A DNA stretch of 64,000 nt, from positions 62,001-126,000 of the forward strand of contig FWCC01000220.1 in NCBI GenBank assembly GCA_900169235.1, given 5' to 3'. This document shows, one piece after another, positions 43,687 to 55,521 of the stretch. The notes under the pieces were generated by a model, which saw only the letters and a program-made list of their open reading frames with translations, did not search any database and had not been told where the DNA came from. The stretch comes from Zarea fungicola. Lineage: Eukaryota > Ascomycota > Sordariomycetes > Hypocreales > Cordycipitaceae. A program made the position numbers and the translations under genes. Position 1 is the stretch's first letter; each line of letters starts with the position of its first letter.

Positions 43687-46600
43687 TTATTCATCGTCCA
43701 CTGGAGCAGGGGGATCCATGTTCCACTGAGCCCAGGATGCCTCGTAATCAAATGAGAGCGATCCATTTCTAGGAGGTGAGCTCGGCATAATTCCGTCGGT
43801 GCTCAGCAGATGCCCCAATTCTAAAAGAGCATCATGAGAACTGTCCAATATAGGCAAGTTACTGAGATCCAGATCACTATTGAGGTCAAATCCATTAGGC
43901 TCTGAAAGCATCTGATTAATGGTCCTGGAAATTGGCGTGTCTGGGATGTCAAAAGAGTGTTGGTGGTTTCGTGGGCTGCGCCGAACTGTTAGGCTTCCTA
44001 GGCCGCCGCGAATCGAGTGAGGCGTCCGAGTTGGAGTGGCCTGCAGTAGCGCCAGCTGGCTTGGCGAAGAGACCGATCGAACTGTGCGTAATGACTTGGA
44101 TACGCTTCTAGTGACCGGCCGGTGGCTCGGTGTTGCGCGTGTAGGCGTCTTGAATGGTTCAGCGACGGTGGATGCCTTGGCATTCGGAGGGGTCGTCGGT
44201 CGCACTATCATGGGGCTGCGGAAGAGAGCCTCGGGGTCTTCACACTCGAGAAGACCGTCCTGGCTAACAACGGGCATATTCTCCTTTTCCATCGCCAGGC
44301 TCTTATTCTGACGGCAAGAATCATCGGTCATGACAATATTAACGTCAACCGTACCCAAAACTCTGGGGGTACCGTCTTTCCTTGGCGAAGGGAACAAGAT
44401 ACGTTTTGTTGTGCCCATGGCTTCGTCAAGGTCAAGATCGATGGGGCTCTTGGCAGTTCCAGTACCGCTCGCAGCAGAATGAGTAGAGCCCGGGATCGAC
44501 TGCGTATCCAGTGAGGCTCCATTATCCCCGCCGAACGAAGTGTTGCCCTGGTTTGCCACAGTTTGCTCCTCGATTACTGGGTTGGAAATCGCACTAGGGC
44601 CGTACTTTGGCGAGGATGCTTCAGGCGGGCCCAAGGCGTCTGTGTGGAAGTACGCCTCCGAGGTTGGGTTCACTACACCATCCGCCTTGGCCCGACTCTT
44701 CTTGGAACGGCCAGTGCCCCTCTTACGGCGCTCCTGGCCGATGCGAGAAGCGTCCTTGTCCCATCGTTCCCGGGGGCGGTGAGTTTTACACTTTGTTAAC
44801 CAGATGCCGCAAGGATTGCACAAAAGCAGCTCTTTCCAGGCTGATCTGTCATCCGAGGGGCCGAGACCTTTCTTGACGACGCGGTACTGCGTTGGTTTGT
44901 CGTTCTCATCACGCTGTAAAATATCAATCGCTGTAATTCGACCAGGCTTCTCGGAGTATTCTGTATACTCGGGAACTCCTTCACGATCCTGAACCCAAAT
45001 CTTGCGCCAGGTTGGCGTCTCAATTGCTCCACAGTTGCTGCAGAATGGGGGCATTTCCCCATTCATAATAGCCTCCTCTAGGCGTTGTTTGATGGCGTGC
45101 TTCTTGACAATATTCTTGTTATTGCATCTGCCGTTAGGAGGTGATGAAGGTGGTGGAAGAATCGGCTCGCTCGGCGGCATGGTAAACTCGGGAAGCTTCA
45201 GCTTGCTGGATTGGGTAGAAGAGATGGGTGCTGGGGGATCGCTGGCCGGTACCATGTCCATGGCCCCAGTAGAGTTGCCACGGCGAGGATTTGGAAGTTG
45301 AAATTGAGAAATCTCCTCGTCAGGCACGGCAGTCTGTGACAAAGCCGACGGACCAGCAGGCTCACTCGCAGGCATATTGGGAAGCAGAAGAGGACCGGCA
45401 GATTGCGAGCGGGCGAGCGCCCTCTTGGGTTTCTGTACAGGTGTCGTAGATCTTGGCGGCTGCGACGTTGGACGTTGCGTGTTATCGAGTCCGGGCTGCG
45501 GTACTGGCTCCGGGGCAATCCTCTTAACTTCCTTGACCTCGGCAATAGGCTCGGCAACGGGCTCGGCAACGGGCTCGGCAACAGGTTGGGTCATAGGTTC
45601 ATCGGCAGGCTCAGGGACAAGCTCGACAACAGGCTCCTCAACAGGCTCCTCAACAGGCTCTGCAATGGGCTCAGCCACAGGCTCTGCAGCAGGATACTCT
45701 GATACAGGCGTATTGGGTTTCTCAAAAGCATCAGTTGTCGGGGGCGGAGTCGGGGCCATGCCAGGCGGCGAAGGTACAGGATTATTTTTAGCAGGGACTC
45801 CTGCAGGTCGCTTGCGAGGGAGATTTTGCTTGAGAGGAGGCAACTCAGGCGGTGTTTGGTGAGCCTGGAGTACAGGTTGTTGTGTTGTATTTGGGTAAGT
45901 ACTGTTGTAGCTGCAAATGTGCACCATATCCTGGCCCTGCGGCCCCTCTTGCATCTGGAAAACCTGGATAGGGACACTGCTGCTGGGTTTGGGGTCCGCT
46001 TTCCGGGGCGGAGGAGCAATCGGGTAGACGTAGCCCTGTCTTTCTGGCTGTGGGGGAGGGAAAGGCTCGTCGCCAAAGAGATCCATGTTTTCGGACAGGA
46101 AACTAGCGTCGCGCGGCATCTTGGAGGGTGGCATAGGAGGCAGTACTGGACTTGAGGGAGGAGGGCTAGAACGGAGGAAGGGAGTGGCCCGCTGAACTGG
46201 TGGTGAAGAGCCAATATCGGGCGGGCTATCTTCAGAGTAAGCCGGCGTAGGACCAAGTGATTCGGGCGAGCGACCGTCTTCTTGGCCGGGAGATAATTCA
46301 TTATTAGGATCGACAAAATTGGGTGAAGGGTAACTCAATGGTTGCTGTCCCAATGTCGATTCGCGCCTCATTTTGGTAGAGCGACCAGGAAAGACCGGGC
46401 CTTTGGGCACAGGAGTCGGAGCACGAGGCACCTCCTGGAGATGACTGCCAGCAGCCGTTTCATTGTTGGTACCAACAGGACGAAAATTGCGTAATGAGCC
46501 TGATGTACTGGCGGCGACACGGAGAGACTCGGAGCCGCCGGCGAAAGGATTGGGGGCCGATTTTTCGACTTTGGTTGTCTTGACACGCTTCTGCGCAGGG

Positions 46601-47589
46601 CCATCCTCTCCCTCAGTACCGTCTTCATAACCTGATGTATTGCCCTCAGCCGGCTTCTTCCTCGGACGTCCGCGTGGGCGGCCGGTGGGCTGTCGTTTTC
46701 GCGGTGCTCTGTTGGAAGCTCGGCTTGAGGGGCGTGACGAGCCGCCTTGGTTGTTGGAGGGTGCACTGATTGGATCGATGGGTATGGGTGCGACACGCAT
46801 TACATCGTTGATTTGCTGCTGCGTAGCGGGACCAAGTGAATCGCGTCTGTTCATTACAGGAGGAGGCCCTTGCGACATGGCTGGCGAGGCAACCCGTGAG
46901 ACATGTTGGGGTTGGCCGAGCTGTGGATTAGCTTGCATGAACGAGTTCCACTCGGCATCACCAGTCGGTGTCATGGCCATGTCGAAGCTATCCGTTTGCC
47001 ATTGCGGTTTGGCAGAGCTAGATAAGCGGAGCTTGACCTCGAGAGTCTCTCTGTTGCCGCCGTTGAAAACGCTGAGCAAGTTCTTCGTGACGCGGCCGGT
47101 CACGAGCTTGGGCTCCTGACCGGGCATGTCTGGGCGATGAAGCGAGTCGAGGGCCCATGACAGCATCCCCTGGCCGACCAGGGGTGTATCGGGTTCTGAG
47201 TAGTCGACGGCATAAATGGTGTAATCGCAGTCCTGGCCAGCAAGTTCGGGGCTGCAGTCGGACAGGGCGCGGACGCAGATGCGGAGGTCGATGACACCAA
47301 TAGTGGTGAATTCGTCAACGGGGATGGTCTGGACATGGATGGTTTGCGGGAATCTGGCGAGACAATTGACTTTAGAATCCTTGTCAAATGTGTAGTGGAC
47401 TTTTACTGTAGGACATTGGATTAGCATCTAGGAAGCTGTTGGTAGTTGCTGGCTCGCTGGAGGAAACCTACAGCCCATGGGCCGGAGCTGAACGCCATTG
47501 TGGTCGGGCTCGGAGGGAAGCATTTGCTGCTGGTGAGCGTTGCCATTCCAACCGGCGCCCATGGCAGATGTCGGCAGCGGCGAGGCCAT
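43687..47589 (-). CDS. Ams2-like GATA transcription factor with extended finger
   Basis: Two exons: 47472-47589 and 43687-47405, giving 1278 aa. The intron ends at CTACAG after a GCTAAT branch and produces PMGLKVHYTF, matching how this family begins. The conserved N-terminal module of about 110 residues (CLARFPQTIHVQTIP, IDLRICVRALSDCSPELAGQD, GQGMLSWALDS) is followed by an AT-hook-like RPRGRPRKK near residue 255. A long Pro-rich region follows, with Glu-Pro repeats at about 620-665. The GATA-type finger has C828-x2-C831, then 70 residues, then C902-x2-C905. Canonical GATA fingers have 17-20 residues there, and the extended loop is the mark of fission-yeast Ams2-like proteins, which act in histone gene and centromere control. 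The function here is inferred from that likeness. Confidence 0.85.
45541..45695. repeat. Tandem Glu-Pro-coding repeat in GATA-factor gene
   Basis: Degenerate 12-nt units built on GGCTCGGCAAC and GGCTCCTCAAC encode a run of EPVAEP/EPIAEP/EPVEEP units on the minus strand. It is in-frame and coding, and is likely length-variable between strains. Confidence 0.85.
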
Positions 47590-50500
47590 GGCCGCTGGAG
47601 CTGCTGGCCGAGGCGCAACAAAATGAGTAGAAATCAGTTCGTATTGTAGGTCGGACGTTGGTGTTGTTGCTTGCAGTCGAGGTGAAAAATTATTGTGCGT
47701 GGTGAGTGTGCAGTTGCAGGAAAATGTGGTTGCCAAGGGAAGCCGTTGGTAAATTGCAATGCTGGAGATTTCAAAGTGGTCAGAGTGGTTCCTTGGTCTT
47801 AATTGGGGAGGCAGGTGGCCATGTACGTGACGCGCCGATTCTCGCCAAAGTCGCGTCCGCCCAAGTGGATCTGGCACTATACAGGGAAGAGAGACAGAGC
47901 TTGGCTGGAATTGAAGCGAGATGAAGGAGATGAGCAGGGCAACAGAATGAACAAAGATGCAAATGAGGCTAGCTAGTGAAGGGTAGAAAAGTGAAGGGAT
48001 TTTGCGAGCAATGAGAATTGAGGTGGATGATTTCGGGAAGAGGCAGAGAGGATGGTGTTGTCGAGACGGACGATGGCGGTTGTTGGCGTTGTGGCGGTGG
48101 TACTCCATTCAACAGCCAGGGTACATCTGGAACCACTACAGGCTCACTGAAAAGTGATGTACTGGTGCTTCCGTGACTGGGTACCACTAGCCTCAGTCAG
48201 TGTGGCGCGTCCTGGAGCACACGCACACACACACACACGCCAACATCCGTCTTTGCAAGCAAGGGCTGGTTGTTTTTCAACGTACAGTATTAATAAGGAA
48301 CCCTTCTTGCTTATTATCGGGTCTTGGATGGCCTACCCAGGCCAGTCGTGACGTGCTTTGTCAAGGCGTAGCGCCGGTCGAGGGTGAAGCCGGTACCTGT
48401 GGCGGTGCGGATGCTTGGCGTCATACGCGACGCACGAGATCTGTGGTGCATGTATCTTTTCACGCGAGATTTGCGTGCAGAGTAACCTGCAGATGCTGGC
48501 TGACCATTAGCGTGTTGTACATTTCTGGAGCCTCGAGAACCACCAGCCAACCGGTTGGTGTGGCGCAACCACCAATACAGAGTTGAGCCTAGACCGGGTC
48601 GAGCTTGGCTCTGAAAAGGGCCTCAAACTGTTTTTGCCCCTTGACCAAGTCTGTCTCTTGCATCTCAGTGGTCCGCCTCCAGAGCCCGGCGCCGCTAGCA
48701 AATGGCCCCGGCTGTCCCGCTCCGGCTGTGTCCTGCATGTACCCAGCAATTGTGTCTGCTACAGCCTATTCGCAATCAAACCACATACCGGACACTGATA
48801 TGACACGGCCAACTTGAAACCCTGTGAGGGCAGCCTTTTCCCTTGTCGAGATTGCCTTTCTGCCTGGTCCGTTGCCTAATCCAAAACGGAACCTGCTTTC
48901 GTAAGCCAGATGACCCCCTCTCGTCTTGCTTGCCTCTGTATGAGCCGTACACCCAAAGTGGCGGACTGTGCTTGGCTTGAAAAGCGAACAATCGGCTTGG
49001 TATCTCTTTGTTGTTTTTACCAGGTCAAATCCGACCCCGAATTCTTTCCATGAAAGAGGCGAGTTTCAATTCCCTTTTTTGCTGACGTTTCGGGGGCCCC
49101 TCGCCTCTTATACTTTTTTGCCCGCTTGCCTCTCTCCCATGGTCTGAGGTCATCGCCAACCAGCCAGCTCGTGACTCGTTATTTCTTTAACAACATGAGG
49201 CTGCCCTTTTATTCCCCAGTGCGTTTCCCGTCAGGTCTTTTCCACCCCCCGGTCCAAACAGAGCCATCTGTGAGGCTCTCTTCTACACCTTTTCCCTCGC
49301 ACATGCTCCCATCTCGTTGCCCTGCCCCTCTCCCACCCTCCATTACGCACTGCACAGCACTACCACCCCCCTACTTCCACGCTGTTTTTTCGTCGCTCTG
49401 CTAGCCCGTATTGCGTTTTCGGCGCTCATTTTGCGCCATTTTCAGCGACCGTGATTATTTTCATGGTGTTGAGTCTCCCTGACCGCCAACACAACCCCAC
49501 CATTAATGCCACCAACACCAACAACATCATCAACCAGAAACCATTACAGTCATTGCTTATCAGCTAGTATCATCTCAAATACGATGCACCTACTTTTATC
49601 TGTACCTTGAAATATTTTCGCTATCCCTTTGATGCTGGGCACACAAATTTCTTTAATACAAGATGGTGGCACACCACTGCACTCGTGTCTCAAGTGAAGC
49701 ACAAGAAACTGGCTGGTCTGACGCGTAAAATGTTGATTCATATTGCCGTGTACGCAACCGCACAGTGGAAAAAAAATTTAGGGGGAGAGAATAAGGTTTA
49801 TCTGGTAATGACAACACAACCTTTGGCTGCATCCAACTGCACCCAACAATGCCGCCATTGTTGGTTTCAACCCCACCAAACCAGCACACATTGTATACAT
49901 GCAGACCTTCGGCCTGGGTTCTACTGATGAAAGAAGCAAAATTTTTATAGTCGATATCGAAGTAGATGAATTGTCCTAGAAGAACGTAAAGCGAGGCTTT
50001 GGAGGTAGGCATAACGCCAACTCACACCGGACGTGGCGCCGTCATACTGGGAATGTACACCGGCAACTTCGGCAGAGTATTCTTTCCGGCACATTCTTTG
50101 CATTAAATCATAGCAAGCCTATCACCTACCGAACTATGTATGATTTGGTTAGCTATATGTACCGACATGCTGACAGCAGAGTTGGGAAGTATTGGCTCCA
50201 GCTCTGAGATTGTGCGTCAAGAGAGGGACACCGAGACGACTCTTAAGTTCTGTACCAGATATACTATCGGTGGCTGTAGCAAAAAAAAAAAAAAAAGAAG
50301 AAGATTTTCGCACCGTGTAATTGAATACTAAACTTTTTTTCTACATTGTAAGACAAGAGGAGTGGTGAGTAGTCTCCGGGACACTGGCTGCAGCAGTTCT
50401 GATATCAAGCCAGCGTATGACTAGTTAGTATATTAGTCGTGGAAGCCATCTGAGAATATGAGTTATTCCTACATCACTAGCAGGACGGAAGGGCCAAGTG

Positions 50501-50668
50501 TTGGATATGGCCGGCAAAGCAGGTCGACTGCCATTTTCCCCAGTGTTGCAGCGTGAACATATTCAAAGAGTCCCTACATTCCGAAGGGATCAATGCATTG
50601 AATTAAATCTCTAAAACAATATTATACAAGTGTGCATCTCTGCCTTTTTTTCAACATCTACGATCCAT
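47590..50668. other. Long gene-free region upstream of the GATA factor
   Basis: This 3.1 kb has no convincing gene. The first ~500 bp next to the GATA-factor start is CT-rich on the minus strand and looks like a long 5' leader. A (CA)n tract lies near 48219-48239, an A16 run near 50281, and an isolated ACGCGT at 49721-49726. The 3' flank of the hydrolase gene is at the right end. Confidence 0.5.
48219..48239 (+). repeat. CA dinucleotide microsatellite
   Basis: About nine to ten CA units, with one interruption, lie in the gene-free stretch upstream of the GATA factor. Confidence 0.8.
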
Positions 50669-52271
50669 TTACAGCTTACTCGACGAGCTCGCCTCGCTCT
50701 CCACCCACTGCGCCTTGCCATGGGCATCGGCCACGACCTTGCGGCTCAGGATCTCATCCACCACCGTCGCAATACCCTGGCGCCCGTTCCGCGACCTCAC
50801 CACCCTGTCCGCCAGCTCCTTCACCGTCAGCACGCTGCCATGCAGCACCTCTTTAATCTCCCTCTCCGACGGCACGCCTAGCAGCGGGTAGGGATACTCG
50901 GCAAATGTGCGGTCGTTGAACAGGCCCAGCTTGGCCTCCTCGTCAAACTCGAAAAACGGCTTGGCGACATTGTCACTCGCGGGAATGGCCTCGAACGACT
51001 CGGGCTGCCACTTGGGCGTCTCCTTGCGGACGAGCAGCGCCGTGACGCCCTCGGTGAAGTCGTGGTGCTGCATAAACTTGGACGCAATCTGGTGCTCGCG
51101 CTCAAACGCCTCGGCAATGTTCCAGCGGCCGCCGACACGCATCTGGCGGAGGGTGACGTGGACGGCGGTCGGGGAGCGCTTCTGCAGCGTGGCGAGCTGC
51201 TTTTTGGCCCACGCCTCCGTCGCCGGGTTGCTGCTGGCGACCTCCTGCTCGAGCGCGGCCAGGATGTCGTGGAGGTTGTTCTTGTCGAAGCAGCGGTCGA
51301 TGGCGCGGCGGATCTCGCCGGCCAGCGCCATTGGCTCGTCGTGCGGGAGGCCCGTGGCAAACTCCTCGAGGGTGTCGTTGATGAGGGCCAGACGCTGCGC
51401 GAGCGAGTCCTCGTCGCGGAAGCGCAGCTCGGCGAGGCGCGCCTCCAGGTCGGGCAGGCTGCTCGAGTGCAGGTAGTGCGTGGCGATGCCGCTGTAGAAG
51501 ACGTTGGCGCCCGTCAGCCGGTCGCTGGTCAGGGCGAGGTACGTGCCGACAGCGCCGTTCATGCGCGGCAGGAAAAAGGAGGCGCCCACGTCGGGGAAGA
51601 AGCCAATCGTCGTCTCGGGCATGGCAAAGACGGTCTTTTCCGTCGCCACGCGAAAGGGGGCGTGGATGCTCAGACCCACGCCGCCGCCCATGGTGATGCC
51701 GTCCATAAAGGCAATATACGGCTTCTGGTATGTCGCAATGTAGTGGTCGAGCTTGTATTCGAGGGCAAAGTAGTCGGCTGATTTCTTCCAGCCGTCGGCG
51801 CCCTCCTGGTTGTACTTGGCCAGTACGGCCACGTCGCCGCCGGCGCAGAGGGCCTTTTCACCAGCGCCCTTCATGACGACCACGTTGGCCATGCCGGATT
51901 TCTCCCACTCGACCATGCGCGGCACAATCTTGCGCACCATGGAGCCGTTGAGGGAGTTGAGCTTCTTGGGGCGATTGAGAAGGATCGTACGCAGTCCGTA
52001 TTTGTTTTGGAACACCACATCGTCGGCTTCGTCACCAGGCAGCTCCTGGATCTTGTGAGCTTCACTGGAGAGCTAAATAGACAGATTTAGTAAAATTGCA
52101 TCGCAATTGCAGTTGAATGAGATTAAAAAAAAGGCGCAATAAATGAAGTACCTGTCTGGCTCCGAGCGAGGGGCCTGTGGTTCGTGCTCGTTGGGCCATG
52201 GCGAATGTGGTGGTATATGTCGTCGAATTGGCAGCCTTTCCGGCACGGAGAGCAATCGATCTGAAAGACAT
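50669..52271 (-). CDS. EHD3: 3-hydroxyisobutyryl-CoA hydrolase, mitochondrial
   Basis: Two exons: 52152-52271 and 50669-52072, giving 507 aa. Exon 1 encodes an Arg/Ala/Thr-rich, acid-poor N-terminus typical of a mitochondrial presequence; the frame runs on as LSSEAHKIQELPGDE. The crotonase fold is clear: oxyanion-hole CAGGDV (about 116-121), then GITMGGGVGLS, then the hydrolase-specific PETTIGFFPDVGASFFLPR with E193 and D201. The C-terminal extension contains EYPYPLLG and the region near GRQGIATVVDEIL. The enzyme hydrolyses 3-hydroxyisobutyryl-CoA in valine breakdown. It is divergent from the SmD2 gene across 469 bp. Confidence 0.92.
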
Positions 52272-52740
52272 GGCCGAAAAGGAAAGAGAACGAGGTGTCG
52301 AAAGAAGCCGAATCGGTCTGCTCCTATACTGGCGGGCGTGGGTGTGTCAGCCGCGCTATCGAATGGCCGAGGTTCAGAAGAGCAATCACCGTGGGCTACG
52401 GCAATGGTGAGTGATCCGGATCCTTTTCTGCAATAACTCTCCCCGTTGGCGCTGGTTGCTGGACGTCGTTGCTCTCCACCAAAAAAATTAGCCCGAGGGT
52501 AGCAGAGGATTGCCGTCGCCCAATTGCTTGAGCGCTGCTTTTGGTGCAAAAAGCTGGCCGGGCTCTTGGTGGGGCTCCTTGGTGTTCTTGCAGCCACGGT
52601 GCAGCCAATCAGGAGCACCATTGCCCGCGTCACCAATTCTGTCAGTTTTTGAGCATGGCAAAGCTGCGCCTAGTGAACCCAATTGCTCTCCGTCAACGAA
52701 CAAACTTCCGATCCCTCAATACACACAGACACCCGTCGTC
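52272..52740. promoter_or_regulatory. Divergent promoter, EHD3 / SMD2
   Basis: This 469-bp region lies between opposite start codons. CCAAT occurs on the minus strand near 52600 (ATTGG reversed at 52598-52602 on the plus strand as CCAAT), a common element of housekeeping promoters. No other site was recognised. Confidence 0.4.
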
Positions 52741-53329
52741 ATGGCCGAAAACAAGTCCATTGAGTACGATTGAATTCACAGGTTCCTAAATTTACACTTG
52801 ATCCAAGCCTGCTAACCTGCTGTGTCTAGGGAGCTCCTCACCAAGCCGCGCAACGAACTCACGTACGGGAAACCACACCCAGACACGCCCCCACGCAGAC
52901 AGAAAAAAAGAAGCAAGAAAAGAAGGCAGTATTGATGGCTAACATTTGTTCTTCTGCAGAGAATACGAGATTGCGCAGCTCGAAGAGCACGAATTCTCCG
53001 CCGGCCCCCTCTCCATCCTCCAGACCGCCGTGCGCTCCCACGTCCAGGTCCTCATCTCCATTCGCAACAACCGCAAGCTGCTCGCCCGCGTCAAGGCCTT
53101 TGACCGCCACTGCAACATGGTCCTTGAGAACGTCAAGGAGATGTGGACGGAGACGCCACGACTGGCTGACGGCAAGAAGGGCCGTCCCGTGAACAAGGAT
53201 CGTTTCATTAGCAAGATGTGAGTTTGGTCCTCAGCCTGTCCACGCGATCACTACATTAAGACTGATTTTTCTCCTTTTCTCTCTAGGTTCCTGAGAGGTG
53301 ATAGCGTCATCTTGGTGCTACTAAGCTAG
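52741..53329 (+). CDS. SMD2: Small nuclear ribonucleoprotein SmD2
   Basis: Four exons: 52741-52763 (23 nt), 52830-52862 (33 nt), 52960-53217 and 53287-53329, giving 118 aa, the same length as human SmD2. Sm1 motif: [38 protein letters not shown]. Sm2 motif: [13 protein letters not shown] at the very end. The D2-specific insert ([23 protein letters not shown]) lies between them. It is part of the Sm heptamer around spliceosomal U snRNAs. The first two coding exons are very short, and the first holds only seven full codons. Confidence 0.95.
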
Positions 53330-53681
53330 AGATGAGAAAAGACTTGACTGCTCCTTTTTTCCGGATTCGTTTACGTGCGTGGGGGTTTTTCATTTTCCTT
53401 TTTTTTTTCATGACTGGGATGGGCTTCTGGTTGGTTCCATGTAACGGTCCTTATGAGCAAGGAACTCACAAGGTACAATTTTAGGCGTTTTTTTGAAAAC
53501 AAAATATCAATTTTGATTTACGACTTGAAGTCTTTTCTTCTTCTTTTTTCCTCTTTTGCTTTTTTTACTCTGATGCTGGCGTTAATAAGACTTGAGATTT
53601 TACAGTGACAAAAATTATACCCATCCCACATGAGATGGCCTCAACTACATTACCACACGCAAAAAGAAGGTGTGCCATGTT
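53330..53681. other. Convergent 3' spacer
   Basis: This 352 bp with several T-rich runs lies between the convergent SMD2 and dihydroxyacetone kinase genes. It contains only 3' flanks. Confidence 0.5.
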
Positions 53682-55521
53682 TTAGTTACCAGCCAGACCC
53701 TGGAAAAAGCATGCAAGACCCCAAGCACCGGGGTCAGGCACCTCCTCATAACCGCTGCCGCCGACATACACGGAGCGTCCCAGACTAGCCTTCATGCCCT
53801 TGGTCTCATCCGCCGCCTTGTGCGACGCCAGCGCGGCCTGCTTTAAATCATTCGAGCTGGCCAGCACCGTGACAAAGGGGTACAGGGCATCAATGAGGGT
53901 ACGGTCGCCAGGGCGGGCGGGCGTATACTGAGACAGAGCGTCGCAGCTCTGCTGGAGGGCTGTAGCCCAGAGTGCGGGGAAGACGTCGCCCGCGGGGAGA
54001 GTGCGGAGGGCGTGGACGAGGGCATTGAGGAAGATGGCGTAGAGGGCGCCAGAGGTGCCGTCCATGTTGTTCTCGACAACGGGGACGATGCCGGCGATGT
54101 CGACAACGAGGTCGCCAGTGAAAGGGTGCTCGTCCATGTGCTTGAGAACAGCTATATCACCTGTTAGCTCGACTTTTTCTTTTTTGGCGCAAATGTGAGT
54201 TGAAAGAAAACTTACCCTCAGCTCCTCGCTTCAGACCGATACCACAATCACCATCTCCAACAACCGTGTCATATCGCGTCACATCCGGCTCTGCTGCAAT
54301 CACGCTCTTCAGGGCTGCCGTGAGCGCCGTCTTGGCTAGCGCCGCATCAATCTTCAACCCACTGGCCTTGATGTCCTGGGTCACAGCAGGGGCCGCCTCA
54401 CCATCGGCTGCCTCCTCGCCACGTCCGGCCGCTGCATCCCACGTCGTCGTCTGAATCGGTGCCGCCCAGCCCGTCACCTCGCTCGGTGCATCCAGCAGCG
54501 CCACCAGGCTGGGTGATCCCGCAATGTCGCCCGTGCCCACCACGTTTAGCAGCGAGATGCTGAAGCCCATGCCGTTAAGGCTCGTCATGAACGTGCCCGC
54601 AATCACGCGCACGGGGCGGATGTTGTGCTTCTCCCTCAGCTGCGCCACCACCTCGGCGGTGATGCCGCCCATCTCGAGCACGCTCACGCCGCCGAGGTTG
54701 TTGACCAGCAGCACCACCTCCTTGGAGTCGACGGCCAGGAACGAGCGGTCCGCGTCCGACCGGTCCAGCAGCTGCGTGAGCATCTTGCCCACGAGCTCCG
54801 GCAGCTCCACGCGCGCCTTTTCGCAGCCGGGCTCGTTGTGGATGCCCATGCCAATCTCCACCTCGCCGCGCGCAAGACCGCTGCTGCCAGCCTCGTCGCC
54901 GGCTGCGCGGCCGGGGACGTGGACGTGCTCCAGACTCGCGCCGACGCTGACGACATTCTCCGCCGTGAGGCGCGCCACCTTGGCCACGTCGGCCAGGCTC
55001 GCGCCCTGCGCCGCCAGTGCGCCCGCAATCTTGAGCACGAGCACGGTGCCTGCAATGCCGCGCCGCCCGACCTTGCCCGCCTGCGCGCGGCCGACGCCGA
55101 CGTCGTCACCGACAACCACCATCTCAGCCGCGATGCCGGCCGCCTTGGCCTTCTCCACGGCCATGCCAAAGTTGAGAATGTCACCCGTGTAGTTCATGAC
55201 GACCACGAGGACGCCCTGCGTCGTGTCAACGCGCGACATAATGCCCCGGCGGACTTGCTCGGCCGACGGGCTGGCAAAGATGGTGCCCGCGACGGCGGCG
55301 GAAAGCATGCCAGGCCCTACCATACCCGCGAAGGAAGGTTCATGGCCAGAACCGCCGCCGGCGAGGATGGAGACTTGTGATGGTGTGGAGCTGGAGGTAG
55401 AGCGACGGTAGACAATCTTGTGCTCGGCGTCAAGGGCGACGTTGGGGTTTGTTAGGGTGAGGCTGTGCAGCGCTGTGTTGACGAGGTGCGTCGCATTATT
55501 GATGAAGTGCCGGGACGACAT
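53682..55521 (-). CDS. DAK1: Dihydroxyacetone kinase (DhaK-DhaL fusion)
   Basis: Two exons: 54216-55521 and 53682-54151, giving 591 aa. The ATG at 55521 is the first in frame. The N-terminal DhaK domain (about 1-335) has ILAGGGSGHEPSFAGMVG for phosphate binding and MGIHNEPG, whose His covalently holds the substrate as a hemiaminal. The C-terminal DhaL domain (about 390-590) has GDGDCGIGLKRGAE, an acidic motif that binds Mg-ATP. The intron falls directly after this motif. The enzyme phosphorylates dihydroxyacetone or glyceraldehyde with ATP, serving glycerol use and detoxification. Length and order are standard for eukaryotic kinases of this type. The paralog number (DAK1 or DAK2) cannot be decided here. 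Confidence 0.94.

Noticed and set aside
48108..49404. Proline/serine-rich short frames upstream of the GATA factor
   Set aside because: These are low-complexity translations of CT-rich leader DNA without start context or homology.
51062..51781. 239-codon plus-strand frame opposite the hydrolase gene
   Set aside because: It is an antisense shadow. The minus-strand frame has complete crotonase motifs.
54625..55380. 251-codon plus-strand frame opposite the dihydroxyacetone kinase
   Set aside because: It is an antisense shadow of the GC-rich DhaK domain, rich in His/Ala/Arg, with no family likeness.
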